Positions 26,024 to 34,125 of a stretch of DNA of 44,230 bases are shown here, one piece after another. A program made the translations under genes and the position numbers. The notes under the pieces are model-generated. The model was not told the DNA's origin. It did not search any database and was given only the letters and a program-made list of their open reading frames with translations. This DNA comes from JAFGUB01 sp050305515. Its GTDB lineage: Bacteria > Campylobacterota > Campylobacteria > Campylobacterales > Sulfurimonadaceae. The stretch covers positions 1 to 44,230 of the forward strand of contig JBNLFL010000041.1 of assembly GCA_050305515.1 (NCBI GenBank), written 5' to 3'. Positions within the stretch are counted from its first letter, which is position 1. Each line of letters opens with the position of its first letter.

Positions 26024-27009
26024 AGCCGTTTATGAAACTCCTTGGTGCGCTGCTACTCTTACATGTAAGCCTTTTCGGGCGTATTGTCGTGGATGATTTT
26101 AACCGCAGCGTGGAGGTGCCTGACGTGGTGCGTTCCATCTACACCACCCATCCGCCGCTTACCATGAGCCTTCTGGCGTTCGACCCCGCGCTTGTCGCGG
26201 CGCTCAATATGCCTTTCAAGGAAGATCAGCGCCCTTATGCCGGAGCGGCGTTTGACAAACCGGTCGCGGGCGGCTATTTCGGGCAGGGACAGAGTGCGAA
26301 TCTGGAAGTGCTGGCACAGGTCAGACCCGATGTCATCATCATGTGGGGCGGCAAGATGGGTTCGGACAAACTTCTGGAGAAGATTGGCGTACTGGGCATT
26401 CCGGTGCTGCTCGTGAACAACACAACCATGGATGACCTGATAGGGCAGTTTCGGCTCTTCGGCGCGCTGAGCCGCAATACGGCGCGGGCGACGGAGCTGA
26501 TGCACTATACGAAAGAGAGTCTGCATCTGATTGAGAATTATGCGCAGCAGATCGCCAAATACCCTGAGGTGCGCTACTACTTTGCCGAGGGGCTTGACGG
26601 ACTCTCTACCGAGTGCGACGGGTCGTTTCATATTCAGCCTTTCGTCTATGCGGGGGCCAAAAATGCCCTGAAATGCCAGATGAGTTCGGGTTTCGGCATG
26701 GAAAAGGTGAGTCTTGAAACGGTACTCGCCGCCGATCCCGACGTGATCGTGGCAATGGAGCCTGAATTTGCCTTACATGTAAAGGACGATCCGCGCTGGA
26801 AAGCGCTGCGCGCGGTGAAAGAGGGACGGGTACTTACCGTGCCTTCGCTTCCGTTTAACTATATTAGCCGTCCCCCTTCGTTCATGCGCCTGATGGGCAT
26901 ACGCTGGCTGATGAGCGCCTTTTACCCCGGACTGCTTAAAGAGGATGAACAGGCGCGCTTTGAAGCGATCTTCTTTCCGTATTACAAAGGAGGAAACGAT
27001 GCTCAGTGA
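26020..27009 (+). CDS. Class III periplasmic metal-chelate binding protein (PBP 3)
   Basis: A 329-aa binding protein with signal peptide (to about residue 20, LHVSLFG), IVVDDFNRSVEVPDVV, YFAEGLDGLSTECDGSFH, and LPFNYISRPPSFMRLMGIRWL. The Cys199-x19-Cys219 pair matches PBP 1 and PBP 2. ATG 26020 overlaps the methyltransferase stop; a GTG six bases earlier is an alternative. Two TTACATGTAA copies are in this gene. The 3' end carries the AGGAGG ribosome binding site of exbB. Confidence 0.88.
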   Translation: MKPFMKLLGALLLLHVSLFGRIVVDDFNRSVEVPDVVRSIYTTHPPLTMSLLAFDPALVAALNMPFKEDQRPYAGAAFDKPVAGGYFGQGQSANLEVLAQVRPDVIIMWGGKMGSDKLLEKIGVLGIPVLLVNNTTMDDLIGQFRLFGALSRNTARATELMHYTKESLHLIENYAQQIAKYPEVRYYFAEGLDGLSTECDGSFHIQPFVYAGAKNALKCQMSSGFGMEKVSLETVLAADPDVIVAMEPEFALHVKDDPRWKALRAVKEGRVLTVPSLPFNYISRPPSFMRLMGIRWLMSAFYPGLLKEDEQARFEAIFFPYYKGGNDAQ

Positions 27010-27439
27010 AAAACTGCTCGGTATTGCTATCATCGGGGTTGATCCCGTTTTGTGGCTGCTGCTTTGCATGAGTGTGGTGGCCCTGTTTGTGGCCGTGGAA
27101 CGTGCTTTGGCATTTCGCACGCTTGAAGCGCATGCGGGAGAACTCTCCGAAGCGGCGCTGCGTCTCGGGCTTGAAAAACGTCTGGGCATTCTGGCCACGT
27201 TTGGCAACAACGCCCCCTTTATCGGGCTTTTCGGTACGGTTCTGGGCGTCATCGACGCTTTTCACACACTGGGGCTTGATGCGAGTTTCGGAGTCAATGC
27301 GGTCATGGGCGGTATTTCCGAGGCGCTGGTAGCGACTGCGACGGGGCTGTTTGTAGCGATTCCCAGCGTTATCGCCTATAACTATTTCATACGCCGCATT
27401 AAAACGGTGCTGCTCAGACGCGAGGCCGATGCCTCATGA
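26999..27439 (+). CDS. exbB: ExbB-type proton channel subunit
   Basis: A 146-aa inner-membrane protein of the short ExbB/TolQ/MotA form common in Campylobacterota: an N-terminal helix (VLWLLLCMSVVALFVAVERALAF region), then the conserved core NNAPFIGLFGTVLGVIDAFH and ISEALVATATGLFVAIPSVIAYN. With ExbD it forms the proton-driven motor that energises TonB. Start ATG 26999 is fixed by a perfect AGGAGG ribosome binding site seven bases upstream. Overlaps PBP 3 by 11 bases and exbD by ATGA. Confidence 0.94.
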   Translation: MLSEKLLGIAIIGVDPVLWLLLCMSVVALFVAVERALAFRTLEAHAGELSEAALRLGLEKRLGILATFGNNAPFIGLFGTVLGVIDAFHTLGLDASFGVNAVMGGISEALVATATGLFVAIPSVIAYNYFIRRIKTVLLRREADAS

Positions 27440-27852
27440 GTATGGCAACCCTTGAAGAGAATCAGGAGATCAGCGAGATCAATATGACACCGTTTGTGGA
27501 TATCGTGCTGGTAATTCTGGTGATTTTCATGGCGACGGCGACCTTTGTAGCGCAGGGAAAGATTCCCGTGACGCTGCCCAAGAGTTCGGCGCAAAGCGAA
27601 AACGACAGCAGAAAAAAACCTGCGGTGATTACGATTGAGCAAAACGGGCACTACCATTTTAATGATGTCGAAGTCAGCGAAGCGCTGTTGCAGGAGCGTT
27701 TGAACGAACTTAACGCTACGGCGCGCGAACTCGGCGTCGTTGTCCGCAGTGATGCCAAAACGCCCTTTGAATATGTCGTCAAGGCCATCGACTGGTGCAA
27801 ACGCGCTGATGTGAGCAAATTTGCCATCCAGACCCAGGAGGAGCAACGCTAA
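27436..27852 (+). CDS. exbD: ExbD-type proton channel subunit
   Basis: A 138-aa inner-membrane protein with one helix, INMTPFVDIVLVILVIFM, containing the essential membrane aspartate (D22), and a periplasmic domain ending in the typical VVRSDAKTPFEYVVKAID. Works with ExbB and TonB. Translationally coupled at both ends (ATGA and TAATG). Confidence 0.94.
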   Translation: MSMATLEENQEISEINMTPFVDIVLVILVIFMATATFVAQGKIPVTLPKSSAQSENDSRKKPAVITIEQNGHYHFNDVEVSEALLQERLNELNATARELGVVVRSDAKTPFEYVVKAIDWCKRADVSKFAIQTQEEQR

Positions 27853-28574
27853 TGAAAACGCCACAACGATTTCTGGCCGCTTTTGCGGCAACCACCACCA
27901 TTCACGCGGCACTTGTGGGCGCGCTGATGCAGAGCGAACCGCTCAAGCCTACGAGCGCCAGAGCGCAGAAGATAGCGATGATCGATATTGTCGAGCCCGA
28001 GCCGGTAGCGGCCAAACCCGCTCCTGCGCCGCCTCCGAAGCCGCCGGAAAAGAAGCCCGAACCCAAACCGGAACCCAAGCCAAAGCCAAAGCCCAAACCG
28101 GTTCAAAAAACAGTGCCTAAACCGGTTCCAAAACCGGCACCCCTGAGCGAACCGAAACCGGAACCCCAAAAAGAGATGCCCAAAGAGGAGATCTCTCAAC
28201 CTGTTACCGAGCCGGAAGAGCCAAAAATAGAAGAGGAGACAAGCGAGCCCTCGGCACCTTCCGCTTCGACACACCGCTATGAAGTCTCCGAGAGCTATCT
28301 GGGGCGTCTGCGCGCGAGAATACAGGCGTGCCTGCGCTATCCGATGATGGCACGGCGTCTGGGACTCGAAGGCGAAACCCTCATACGCTTCATGATTCGC
28401 GCCGACGGCAGCACCTCCGGCGTAATGATGGAACGCTCCAGCGGTCATCGCAGTCTTGATGAACGCGCCGTCGCAACGGTGCAGGAAGCGGCGCCGTTTG
28501 AGGCACCTCCCGAAGGAAAGGAGCTGAGCATCCTGCTTCCGGTCTCGTTTACCCTTGAACGCAGCGGAGCATAG
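27852..28574 (+). CDS. tonB: TonB energy-transducing protein
   Basis: A 240-aa protein: N-terminal membrane anchor (about 8-26), a Pro/Lys/Glu-rich periplasmic spacer (about 50-130, many KPEP and PKPK repeats), and a C-terminal TonB domain with LRYPMMARRLGLEGETLIRFMI and the dG.s pattern, ending LLPVSFTLERSGA. It would contact the TonB boxes of the five receptors in this window. Last gene of the 17174 operon; the following 51 bases hold a ModE operator. Confidence 0.94.
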   Translation: MKTPQRFLAAFAATTTIHAALVGALMQSEPLKPTSARAQKIAMIDIVEPEPVAAKPAPAPPPKPPEKKPEPKPEPKPKPKPKPVQKTVPKPVPKPAPLSEPKPEPQKEMPKEEISQPVTEPEEPKIEEETSEPSAPSASTHRYEVSESYLGRLRARIQACLRYPMMARRLGLEGETLIRFMIRADGSTSGVMMERSSGHRSLDERAVATVQEAAPFEAPPEGKELSILLPVSFTLERSGA

Positions 28575-28592
28575 GCACCGTGGCAGTTCTAT

Positions 28593-28616
28593 CGTTATAT
28601 GAATTTTGATATAAAG
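28593..28616 (+). promoter_or_regulatory. ModE operator at the second transport operon
   Basis: CGTTATAT-N8-ATATAAAG, right half 7/8 to the inverted left half. It lies between tonB and the methyltransferase at 28626, overlapping the AAAGG ribosome binding site, just like the site before the first mop gene. The preceding bases TAT and the following AAAGGAAAAA are also shared with that leader. Confidence 0.65.
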
Positions 28617-28625
28617 GAAAAAGTT

Positions 28626-29267
28626 ATGAACATGCTGATGCAAAAAGAGTACAAGGGGGCGCGCGATCCTTCGGGATTCGATGCCATCGTGCGCGAGGTG
28701 TTCGCGCCCATCTATCCGGTGATCGCGTCGCAGATCGTACAGGAGACCCAGATATTTGACGGAGTGTGTCTGGATGCCGGGTGCGGTACGGGAGCGTTAG
28801 GGCGTGCTATGGCGCGGCTTTGCGGTTTACATGTAACGTTTTTCGATCAGAGCGAAACCATGCTGGAGTTTGCCAAAAGCTATGCCTTTGATGAGGGACT
28901 TGGCGGGCGCAGCAGTTTCCTTCAGGGCGACATTCACGCCATTCCTTTAAAAACGGACAGTGTGGATCTTGTCATCAGCCGCGGTTCTTCACCGTTTTGG
29001 GATGACCATGAAAAGGCTTACAGTGAAATTTTGCGCGTACTGCGCAAGGGCGGACGGGCGTATATTGGCGGCGGATTTGGCAATGCTGAGCTTCGAGAGC
29101 AGATTGTAAATACTATGCTAGAGCGCAACCCCGACTGGGACAAACGCTTTAAAAATCGGGCTTTAAAAGAGCGCGAGGCACTGCCGGATATGCTGAAACA
29201 GCTGCGACCGGCATGGTTTGAAATTATCAACGACGAAAGCGGCTTTTGGGCCCACATTTGTAAATAA
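28626..29267 (+). CDS. Class I SAM-dependent methyltransferase (cytoplasmic)
   Basis: A 213-aa methyltransferase with motif I CLDAGCGTG (48-56), VTFFDQSETMLEFA for SAM ribose binding, and VDLVISRGSSPFWDD, clearly related to the exported enzyme at 25301 but without a signal peptide. ATG 28626 has ribosome binding site AAAGGA nine bases upstream; an upstream ATG at 28599 lies inside the operator. Substrate unknown; small-molecule ligand modification is a guess from context. One TTACATGTAA copy (GLHVT). Confidence 0.88.
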   Translation: MNMLMQKEYKGARDPSGFDAIVREVFAPIYPVIASQIVQETQIFDGVCLDAGCGTGALGRAMARLCGLHVTFFDQSETMLEFAKSYAFDEGLGGRSSFLQGDIHAIPLKTDSVDLVISRGSSPFWDDHEKAYSEILRVLRKGGRAYIGGGFGNAELREQIVNTMLERNPDWDKRFKNRALKEREALPDMLKQLRPAWFEIINDESGFWAHICK

Positions 29268-29277
29268 AGGAGAAAAA

Positions 29278-29886
29278 ATGAAACCTGAAGAACACCAAAG
29301 CTGCAACAGCGGCAACCCCAAAATGTTTACCCAGATGAGCAATATGCAAGCTGCCACACCCATGACAAACCGTTTTGGAGGCGAAGAGGTACGGGTGGTT
29401 GATGCCATGATTGATTTTATCTATCCTCCGGTGCCGTTTCCTTCCAAACGCACTTTCGAGGCGATGGGCGAAGCGCGTATCAGAGAGCTGATTGTCTATC
29501 ACCATAATCTGCTGCGCAAAACCAAGGTGGGCGATCTGTTCCCCGCCAATGAAGAGGCGTTTAAAGCGGCGGTGCAGAAGAGCGCCGACTTTTTTATCGA
29601 GGCGCTCGGCGGCGGCGCAACGTTCACTTCGGTACACGGCGAACCGCATCTGCGATCGCGCCACTTCAAGGTGCCCATTGACGAAAATGCCCGCGAAATC
29701 TGGCTGGCCATGTTTAAAAAAGCGCTTAAAGAGTGCCATTTTCCGCAGGAGCACCTTAAAGAGTTCTGGGAGTGGGTTGAGGCGCTCTCCATCCGCATGA
29801 TTAACCGCCGTACGACAATGGAGCCGATTAAACGTCACTACTGGAGCGAGGTCAAGGAAGAGCTGCTTAAAGGAGAATCGGTTTGA
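29278..29886 (+). CDS. Truncated-hemoglobin-like protein
   Basis: A 202-aa protein whose region of about residues 35-182 matches the truncated globin pattern: helix B/E area YHHNLLRKTKVGDLF, GGGATFTSVHGEPHLRSRHFKVPI with candidate proximal His129, and REIWLAMF with the Trp (W142) typical of groups II/III. The first 30 residues are a Cys/Met/Asn-rich extension not part of a globin. Globins bind haem and act on O2, NO or redox partners; why one sits in a TonB uptake operon is unclear. ATG 29278 has AAAGGAG upstream. TTGA overlap with the next receptor. Confidence 0.8.
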   Translation: MKPEEHQSCNSGNPKMFTQMSNMQAATPMTNRFGGEEVRVVDAMIDFIYPPVPFPSKRTFEAMGEARIRELIVYHHNLLRKTKVGDLFPANEEAFKAAVQKSADFFIEALGGGATFTSVHGEPHLRSRHFKVPIDENAREIWLAMFKKALKECHFPQEHLKEFWEWVEALSIRMINRRTTMEPIKRHYWSEVKEELLKGESV

Positions 29887-32066
29887 AGCATAACAAGATT
29901 TTGGCAGCCTGTCTGCTGGTTTCGCAGGTGATCGTAGCAGATGATGTCGTGACGCTTGAGGGCGTCGGCATCGAAGATGCGCCGCTTCAGAGCGTGCAGG
30001 AAGCGCGTTTTGATTCTGTGAGCGCCGAGGTCATTTTGCATCAGGCCAGTGCCGAGATGCTCAACCCCTACAAGGCGATTGCGTCGCTTCCGGGGGTGGA
30101 TATCCGGACCAATGATCCTTTCGGCATGGACATCACCCATAAAATTCGCGGCAAAGCAGACCGCAACATTGGTGAAACGCTTGAGGGCCTTCCGCTTAAA
30201 GGAATCGGTCCCGGTTCGGGGCTTTCTACCATGGTTGATATCGAGAATGTTTCGCGTATTGACGTGGAAAAAGGGGCCATCCGCGCCGATGGCGGTTTTG
30301 GTTATGGCAGCGACAACGGTATGGTTGATATGAAAATCAAAAAGCCTTCAGATACCTTACATGTAAGCGCCAAACAGACTCTTGGCAGCGAGAATTTCAA
30401 AAAAAGTTTTGCCCGTGTTGATAGCGGTGATATCGGCGGTGTAGCGAAAATGTTCGTGTCTGGTTCCTGGACGGAAGCGGACAAATTCAAAGGCGAAGGG
30501 GAGTCCCCGCTTCGTAAAAACTTTGCGCTCGGTATCACGGGAAGTGCCGATCAGCCGCTGGAATGGGAACTGTATGCCATTTACAACGATGAAAAAAAGC
30601 ATAACTACAAGGGGCTGAGTTACGAGCAGAGCAAGGATCTCTCGACTTATGCCGATCTGGATTATAACACCGAGCTTACCGGCGATGCCGCGACGGATGC
30701 CATGTATTACGATTATAACCGTCAGGATTTTGAAACATACACGCTTTTTGGAAAAATAAAAATACCGCTTTTTGAAGGGGCTTCACTTGCACTGCGTCCC
30801 TATTTTCTTAACGACAAGGGAACCACTTATTCAGGCAGCGGCGACAAGGTGATTGAGTGGCTGGTTGATCACGATACCTTTGGCGCCATAGCCGAGTACG
30901 AGCAAAAACTCGAAGATGCTACGTTTAAAGTGGGCTACTGGTATCAAGAAGACGAACCTCCGGGGCCGCCGACCAGCCGCAAATTGCGCAAGCCGGGCTC
31001 ACTGGATTTTATAAAGTGGGAACGCATTGTCGATACAGAAAAAAACCACATTTTCAGCGCGCCGTTTGCCACGTACGAGCAGCGTTTTGGCCCGGTGCTT
31101 TTCAATGCCGGATTAAAATACCTGTGGCTCTCTTCGCCAAAACTGGTGAGTTACAACACAGCGGGTATTGGAGATGTCAGCTTTGATAAGGCGCTTAATG
31201 AGGTAAGTAAAGTCGATTTTACGCTACCTTCAAATACCTACGAGGTTTTTTTGCCCAATCTGGGTGTGAGCTGGTTTGCGGATGAGCGCAGTCTCATCAA
31301 GGCAAATTACGGCCGCAACTACAACACGCCAAGCTACGGTTTTGGCGGCAGTGTTGTGAACTATTTCAATTCTGCGGCAGTCGGCAAGGATGAAGCCATT
31401 TTGCAAAGGATGTGGGCCGATATCAAACCCGAAGAGTCGGATAACTTCGATCTTCTGTACCGTTTTGAAAATCGTGATTTTTCTTTGGAATCGACGCTTT
31501 TTTATTCACTGGTACAAAATGTAGGCGGCACGTTTTATGATCCGGTGCTTGATTACAACTATCAGCAAAATACGGCTGAGGCGCTCTCTTACGGGCTGGA
31601 ACTCGGCGCGCATTACCGCGTGAACGATCAACTCGCACTGCATGCGGCGGCAACGTACAACCATTACGCGTTTACTTCGGATATCCGCACCGCGACGGAT
31701 GTGACCATTGCTTCCGAAGGCAATCAGCTCCCCGATATGCCGGAGTTTTATGCCAATATCTCAGCCGATTACGACCTCAACGGTTACGTGTTTAGCCCCG
31801 TGCTGCGTTACCTTGGCAAACGTTATGTAGATGTTGAAAACCAATACACAGTAGATGCGCACTATCTGCTTGATCTGGCCATGTATAAAACCTTTAAGTT
31901 AGATGCCAAAAGTACGCTTGATCTGGCATTTTCCATCACCAATGTTACCGATGAAGCTTATATTTCTACGGTTTCTACCTCCGAGACCAACGTGGCGCAA
32001 AACAGACCCACCTACATTGTCGGTGCGCCGCGCGCGGCATTTGTGTCGTTGCAGTATCGGTATTAA
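29883..32066 (+). CDS. TonB-dependent outer membrane receptor
   Basis: A 727-aa receptor starting with TTG, with AAAGGAG upstream and an overlap with the globin stop. Signal peptide to about residue 19 (SQVIVADD), plug with YKAIASLPGVDIRTNDPFG, HKIRGKADRNIGETLEGLPL and VSRIDVEKGAIRADGG, barrel with PPGPPTSRK near residue 358, the same loop motif as the receptor at 18181. It ends in aromatic Tyr (LQYRY). Close paralogue of the 18181 receptor. Confidence 0.91.
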   Translation: MKHNKILAACLLVSQVIVADDVVTLEGVGIEDAPLQSVQEARFDSVSAEVILHQASAEMLNPYKAIASLPGVDIRTNDPFGMDITHKIRGKADRNIGETLEGLPLKGIGPGSGLSTMVDIENVSRIDVEKGAIRADGGFGYGSDNGMVDMKIKKPSDTLHVSAKQTLGSENFKKSFARVDSGDIGGVAKMFVSGSWTEADKFKGEGESPLRKNFALGITGSADQPLEWELYAIYNDEKKHNYKGLSYEQSKDLSTYADLDYNTELTGDAATDAMYYDYNRQDFETYTLFGKIKIPLFEGASLALRPYFLNDKGTTYSGSGDKVIEWLVDHDTFGAIAEYEQKLEDATFKVGYWYQEDEPPGPPTSRKLRKPGSLDFIKWERIVDTEKNHIFSAPFATYEQRFGPVLFNAGLKYLWLSSPKLVSYNTAGIGDVSFDKALNEVSKVDFTLPSNTYEVFLPNLGVSWFADERSLIKANYGRNYNTPSYGFGGSVVNYFNSAAVGKDEAILQRMWADIKPEESDNFDLLYRFENRDFSLESTLFYSLVQNVGGTFYDPVLDYNYQQNTAEALSYGLELGAHYRVNDQLALHAAATYNHYAFTSDIRTATDVTIASEGNQLPDMPEFYANISADYDLNGYVFSPVLRYLGKRYVDVENQYTVDAHYLLDLAMYKTFKLDAKSTLDLAFSITNVTDEAYISTVSTSETNVAQNRPTYIVGAPRAAFVSLQYRY

Positions 32067-33049
32067 TGATGCGTTTTGCTGTTTTACTGATTGCGGCTGC
32101 GTTATGGCTTAACGCTATTTGTGTAAACGATATGATCGGCAAAGAGGTTTGCCTTACATCGCAGCCCAAACGCATTCTCATTACCTGCTATGGCGGCGCG
32201 GCGCAGGAAGTGGCGCTGTTTGCCGGAGCTGCGCCAATTGTTGCGCAGCCTGAAGCCTCACGCTTTATAGAATTTCTAGTTTTTTTTCCCTCATTAGTAG
32301 CAGTACCAAGCGTGGGAAGTTTTAACGATGTCAATCTTGAAAGCGTGCTCAAACTCGAACCCGATCTGGTGTTTGCAGGAGTAACCTCTGATGTGATGAA
32401 CCAACGTATTAAAGCACTGGGAATTCCCGTATATACACTGGGAATCGGCAAACATAACATCAAAAGCTTATTAGAAGAGTTTATCAGTGTGGGTACGCTA
32501 CTAGGCGATGCTCACAAAGGAGAGATGCTCAAAGCGTACTGGGAAGAAAAACTCTCATGGATCACAGCGCGTCTGGCAGATGTTAAGGTGCGCAAGCGCG
32601 TACTTTATACCAATGCGGCGTTTAGCAGCGAAAACAAGGCGTGGTGGGGTGAGACGTTCATTAGCGCCGCCGGAGGTATCAACGTGGCCGCAGAGATGCC
32701 AGTTAAAGGTGAAGTTTCGGCTGAAAAACTCACCCTTTGGAATCCCGATGCTATTGTGGTTTCCACCAACTCCAAAACCGCCGCAAAACTGCAAGACACC
32801 CTTGCCTCGGCACGCTACGCATCGCTTCGCGCCGTGCGCGAAGCTCAGGTGTATCCGGCTCCTGTGGGCACCTTCTGGTGGGATCGCCCTTCGCCCGAGT
32901 CGATTCTGGGCATTTTATGGCTGGCTCAAAAGCTCTATCCGCAGCAGTTTGCGGACTTTGACCTTGAAGCAGAGAGCCGCAGTTTTTACCAGAGCTTTTA
33001 CGGTTATACCATCGATCATGCGCAGTTTTTGCGTTTTATAAAGGAGTAA
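32066..33049 (+). CDS. Class III periplasmic metal-chelate binding protein (PBP 4)
   Basis: A 327-aa binding protein with a signal peptide (to about residue 18) and the class III layout: QPKRILITCYGGA, LKLEPDLVFAG, long helix, and GTFWWDRPSPESILGILWL, a variant of the block shared by PBP 1-3. It lacks their Cys-x19-Cys pair and the AEGLDGL stretch, so it is a more distant relative and may bind a different form of ligand. Start ATG 32066 overlaps the receptor stop (TAATG). Followed after two bases by the monooxygenase. Confidence 0.86.
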   Translation: MMRFAVLLIAAALWLNAICVNDMIGKEVCLTSQPKRILITCYGGAAQEVALFAGAAPIVAQPEASRFIEFLVFFPSLVAVPSVGSFNDVNLESVLKLEPDLVFAGVTSDVMNQRIKALGIPVYTLGIGKHNIKSLLEEFISVGTLLGDAHKGEMLKAYWEEKLSWITARLADVKVRKRVLYTNAAFSSENKAWWGETFISAAGGINVAAEMPVKGEVSAEKLTLWNPDAIVVSTNSKTAAKLQDTLASARYASLRAVREAQVYPAPVGTFWWDRPSPESILGILWLAQKLYPQQFADFDLEAESRSFYQSFYGYTIDHAQFLRFIKE

Positions 33050-33051
33050 TA

Positions 33052-34080
33052 ATGCGTTTTGGACTCTTTTGTCTTAGCGAACATTTTGAAAACAGTGTGT
33101 CTCAAAGCCTGTTAGAGCAGCTGGAATTGGTAACTCTGGCTGATGAACTCGGTTTTGAGAGTGCATGGTTTGGAGAACACCATTTTAACAGTTTTAGCGT
33201 TATCCCCGACCCCGTGAGCATGATGGCGTTTGCCGCGGCGCGTACCCAAAACATCCGTCTGGGGGCGGCGGGGTTTCTTTCACCGTTTTATCATCCGGTG
33301 CGGCTGGCAGAGAGCATTGCCGTGCTTGATAATCTTAGCGGCGGGCGTATTGATGCAGGCTTTGCCAAAGGCGGTTTTGCACCCGATACACGCCATTTTG
33401 TAAAAAATAAAGAGGATCTGCGCGACGTGATGTTTGAGAGCGTCGAAGCAATTGAGCGGCTCTTACATGTAAGCCCGTCGGAGTATTCCGGACGCTTCGT
33501 GAAGGTCGATGCCTGCCGCATGACTCCCGCGCCCCTGCAAAAAGAGGTGCCGTTTTATCTGGCGACGTTTGCTTCGGAAGCAACCATCCATTTCGCCGCG
33601 ACACACGGCTACGGGCTGCTGATGTCTCAGGGGGCGACGCTTCAGGAGTGTGCCGAGGTGCGCCGTTTTTACCGCATGGTCGCCGGGCATGACCCAAAAA
33701 TGGTGGTGATGCGCGTCTTTTATGTGGCTGAGACGACCGAACAGGCGCAGCGCGAGGCACTGCCGGCTATTGATCATTTCGTCAAGTGCATGCGCGCCGC
33801 GCAGGGCGAACAGCAGCAGCCGACGTTCGATGCCGACGCCTACGCGCGGCTATTGGAGGAGCGTAACGCTTTTTTTGACGGCAAGAAGTTTTTCGACAAC
33901 GCAATCATGGGTTCCACCGCACGCTGCATCGAACAGATTCAGGAGATTGTAACTGCCCTTGGCAATGTCCAGATTGCCCTTAAACCCGCATCGACGCGGC
34001 ACGAAACCAACAAGGCGATGCTGCGCCGTTTTGTCGAGGACATTTACCCCAATATTGAAGGAGTTGCCATTGAAGCATAA
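33052..34080 (+). CDS. Luciferase-like (LLM class) flavin-dependent monooxygenase
   Basis: A 342-aa cytoplasmic enzyme of the bacterial luciferase superfamily: MRFGLFCLSEHFE at the start, ADELGFESAWFGEHHF, IRLGAAGFLSPFYHPVRLAES and LDNLSGGRIDAGFAKG. These enzymes use reduced FMN or F420 for oxidations such as desulfonation or cleavage of chelators. In an uptake operon it could degrade or oxidise an imported ligand to free the metal; that is inference. Ribosome binding site AAGGAG. Contains a TTACATGTAA copy (LHVS). Confidence 0.9.
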   Translation: MRFGLFCLSEHFENSVSQSLLEQLELVTLADELGFESAWFGEHHFNSFSVIPDPVSMMAFAAARTQNIRLGAAGFLSPFYHPVRLAESIAVLDNLSGGRIDAGFAKGGFAPDTRHFVKNKEDLRDVMFESVEAIERLLHVSPSEYSGRFVKVDACRMTPAPLQKEVPFYLATFASEATIHFAATHGYGLLMSQGATLQECAEVRRFYRMVAGHDPKMVVMRVFYVAETTEQAQREALPAIDHFVKCMRAAQGEQQQPTFDADAYARLLEERNAFFDGKKFFDNAIMGSTARCIEQIQEIVTALGNVQIALKPASTRHETNKAMLRRFVEDIYPNIEGVAIEA

Positions 34081-34125
34081 CAGAGCATGCGTTACATGTA
34101 ACATCAGAACAAAGGAAACAGCATT

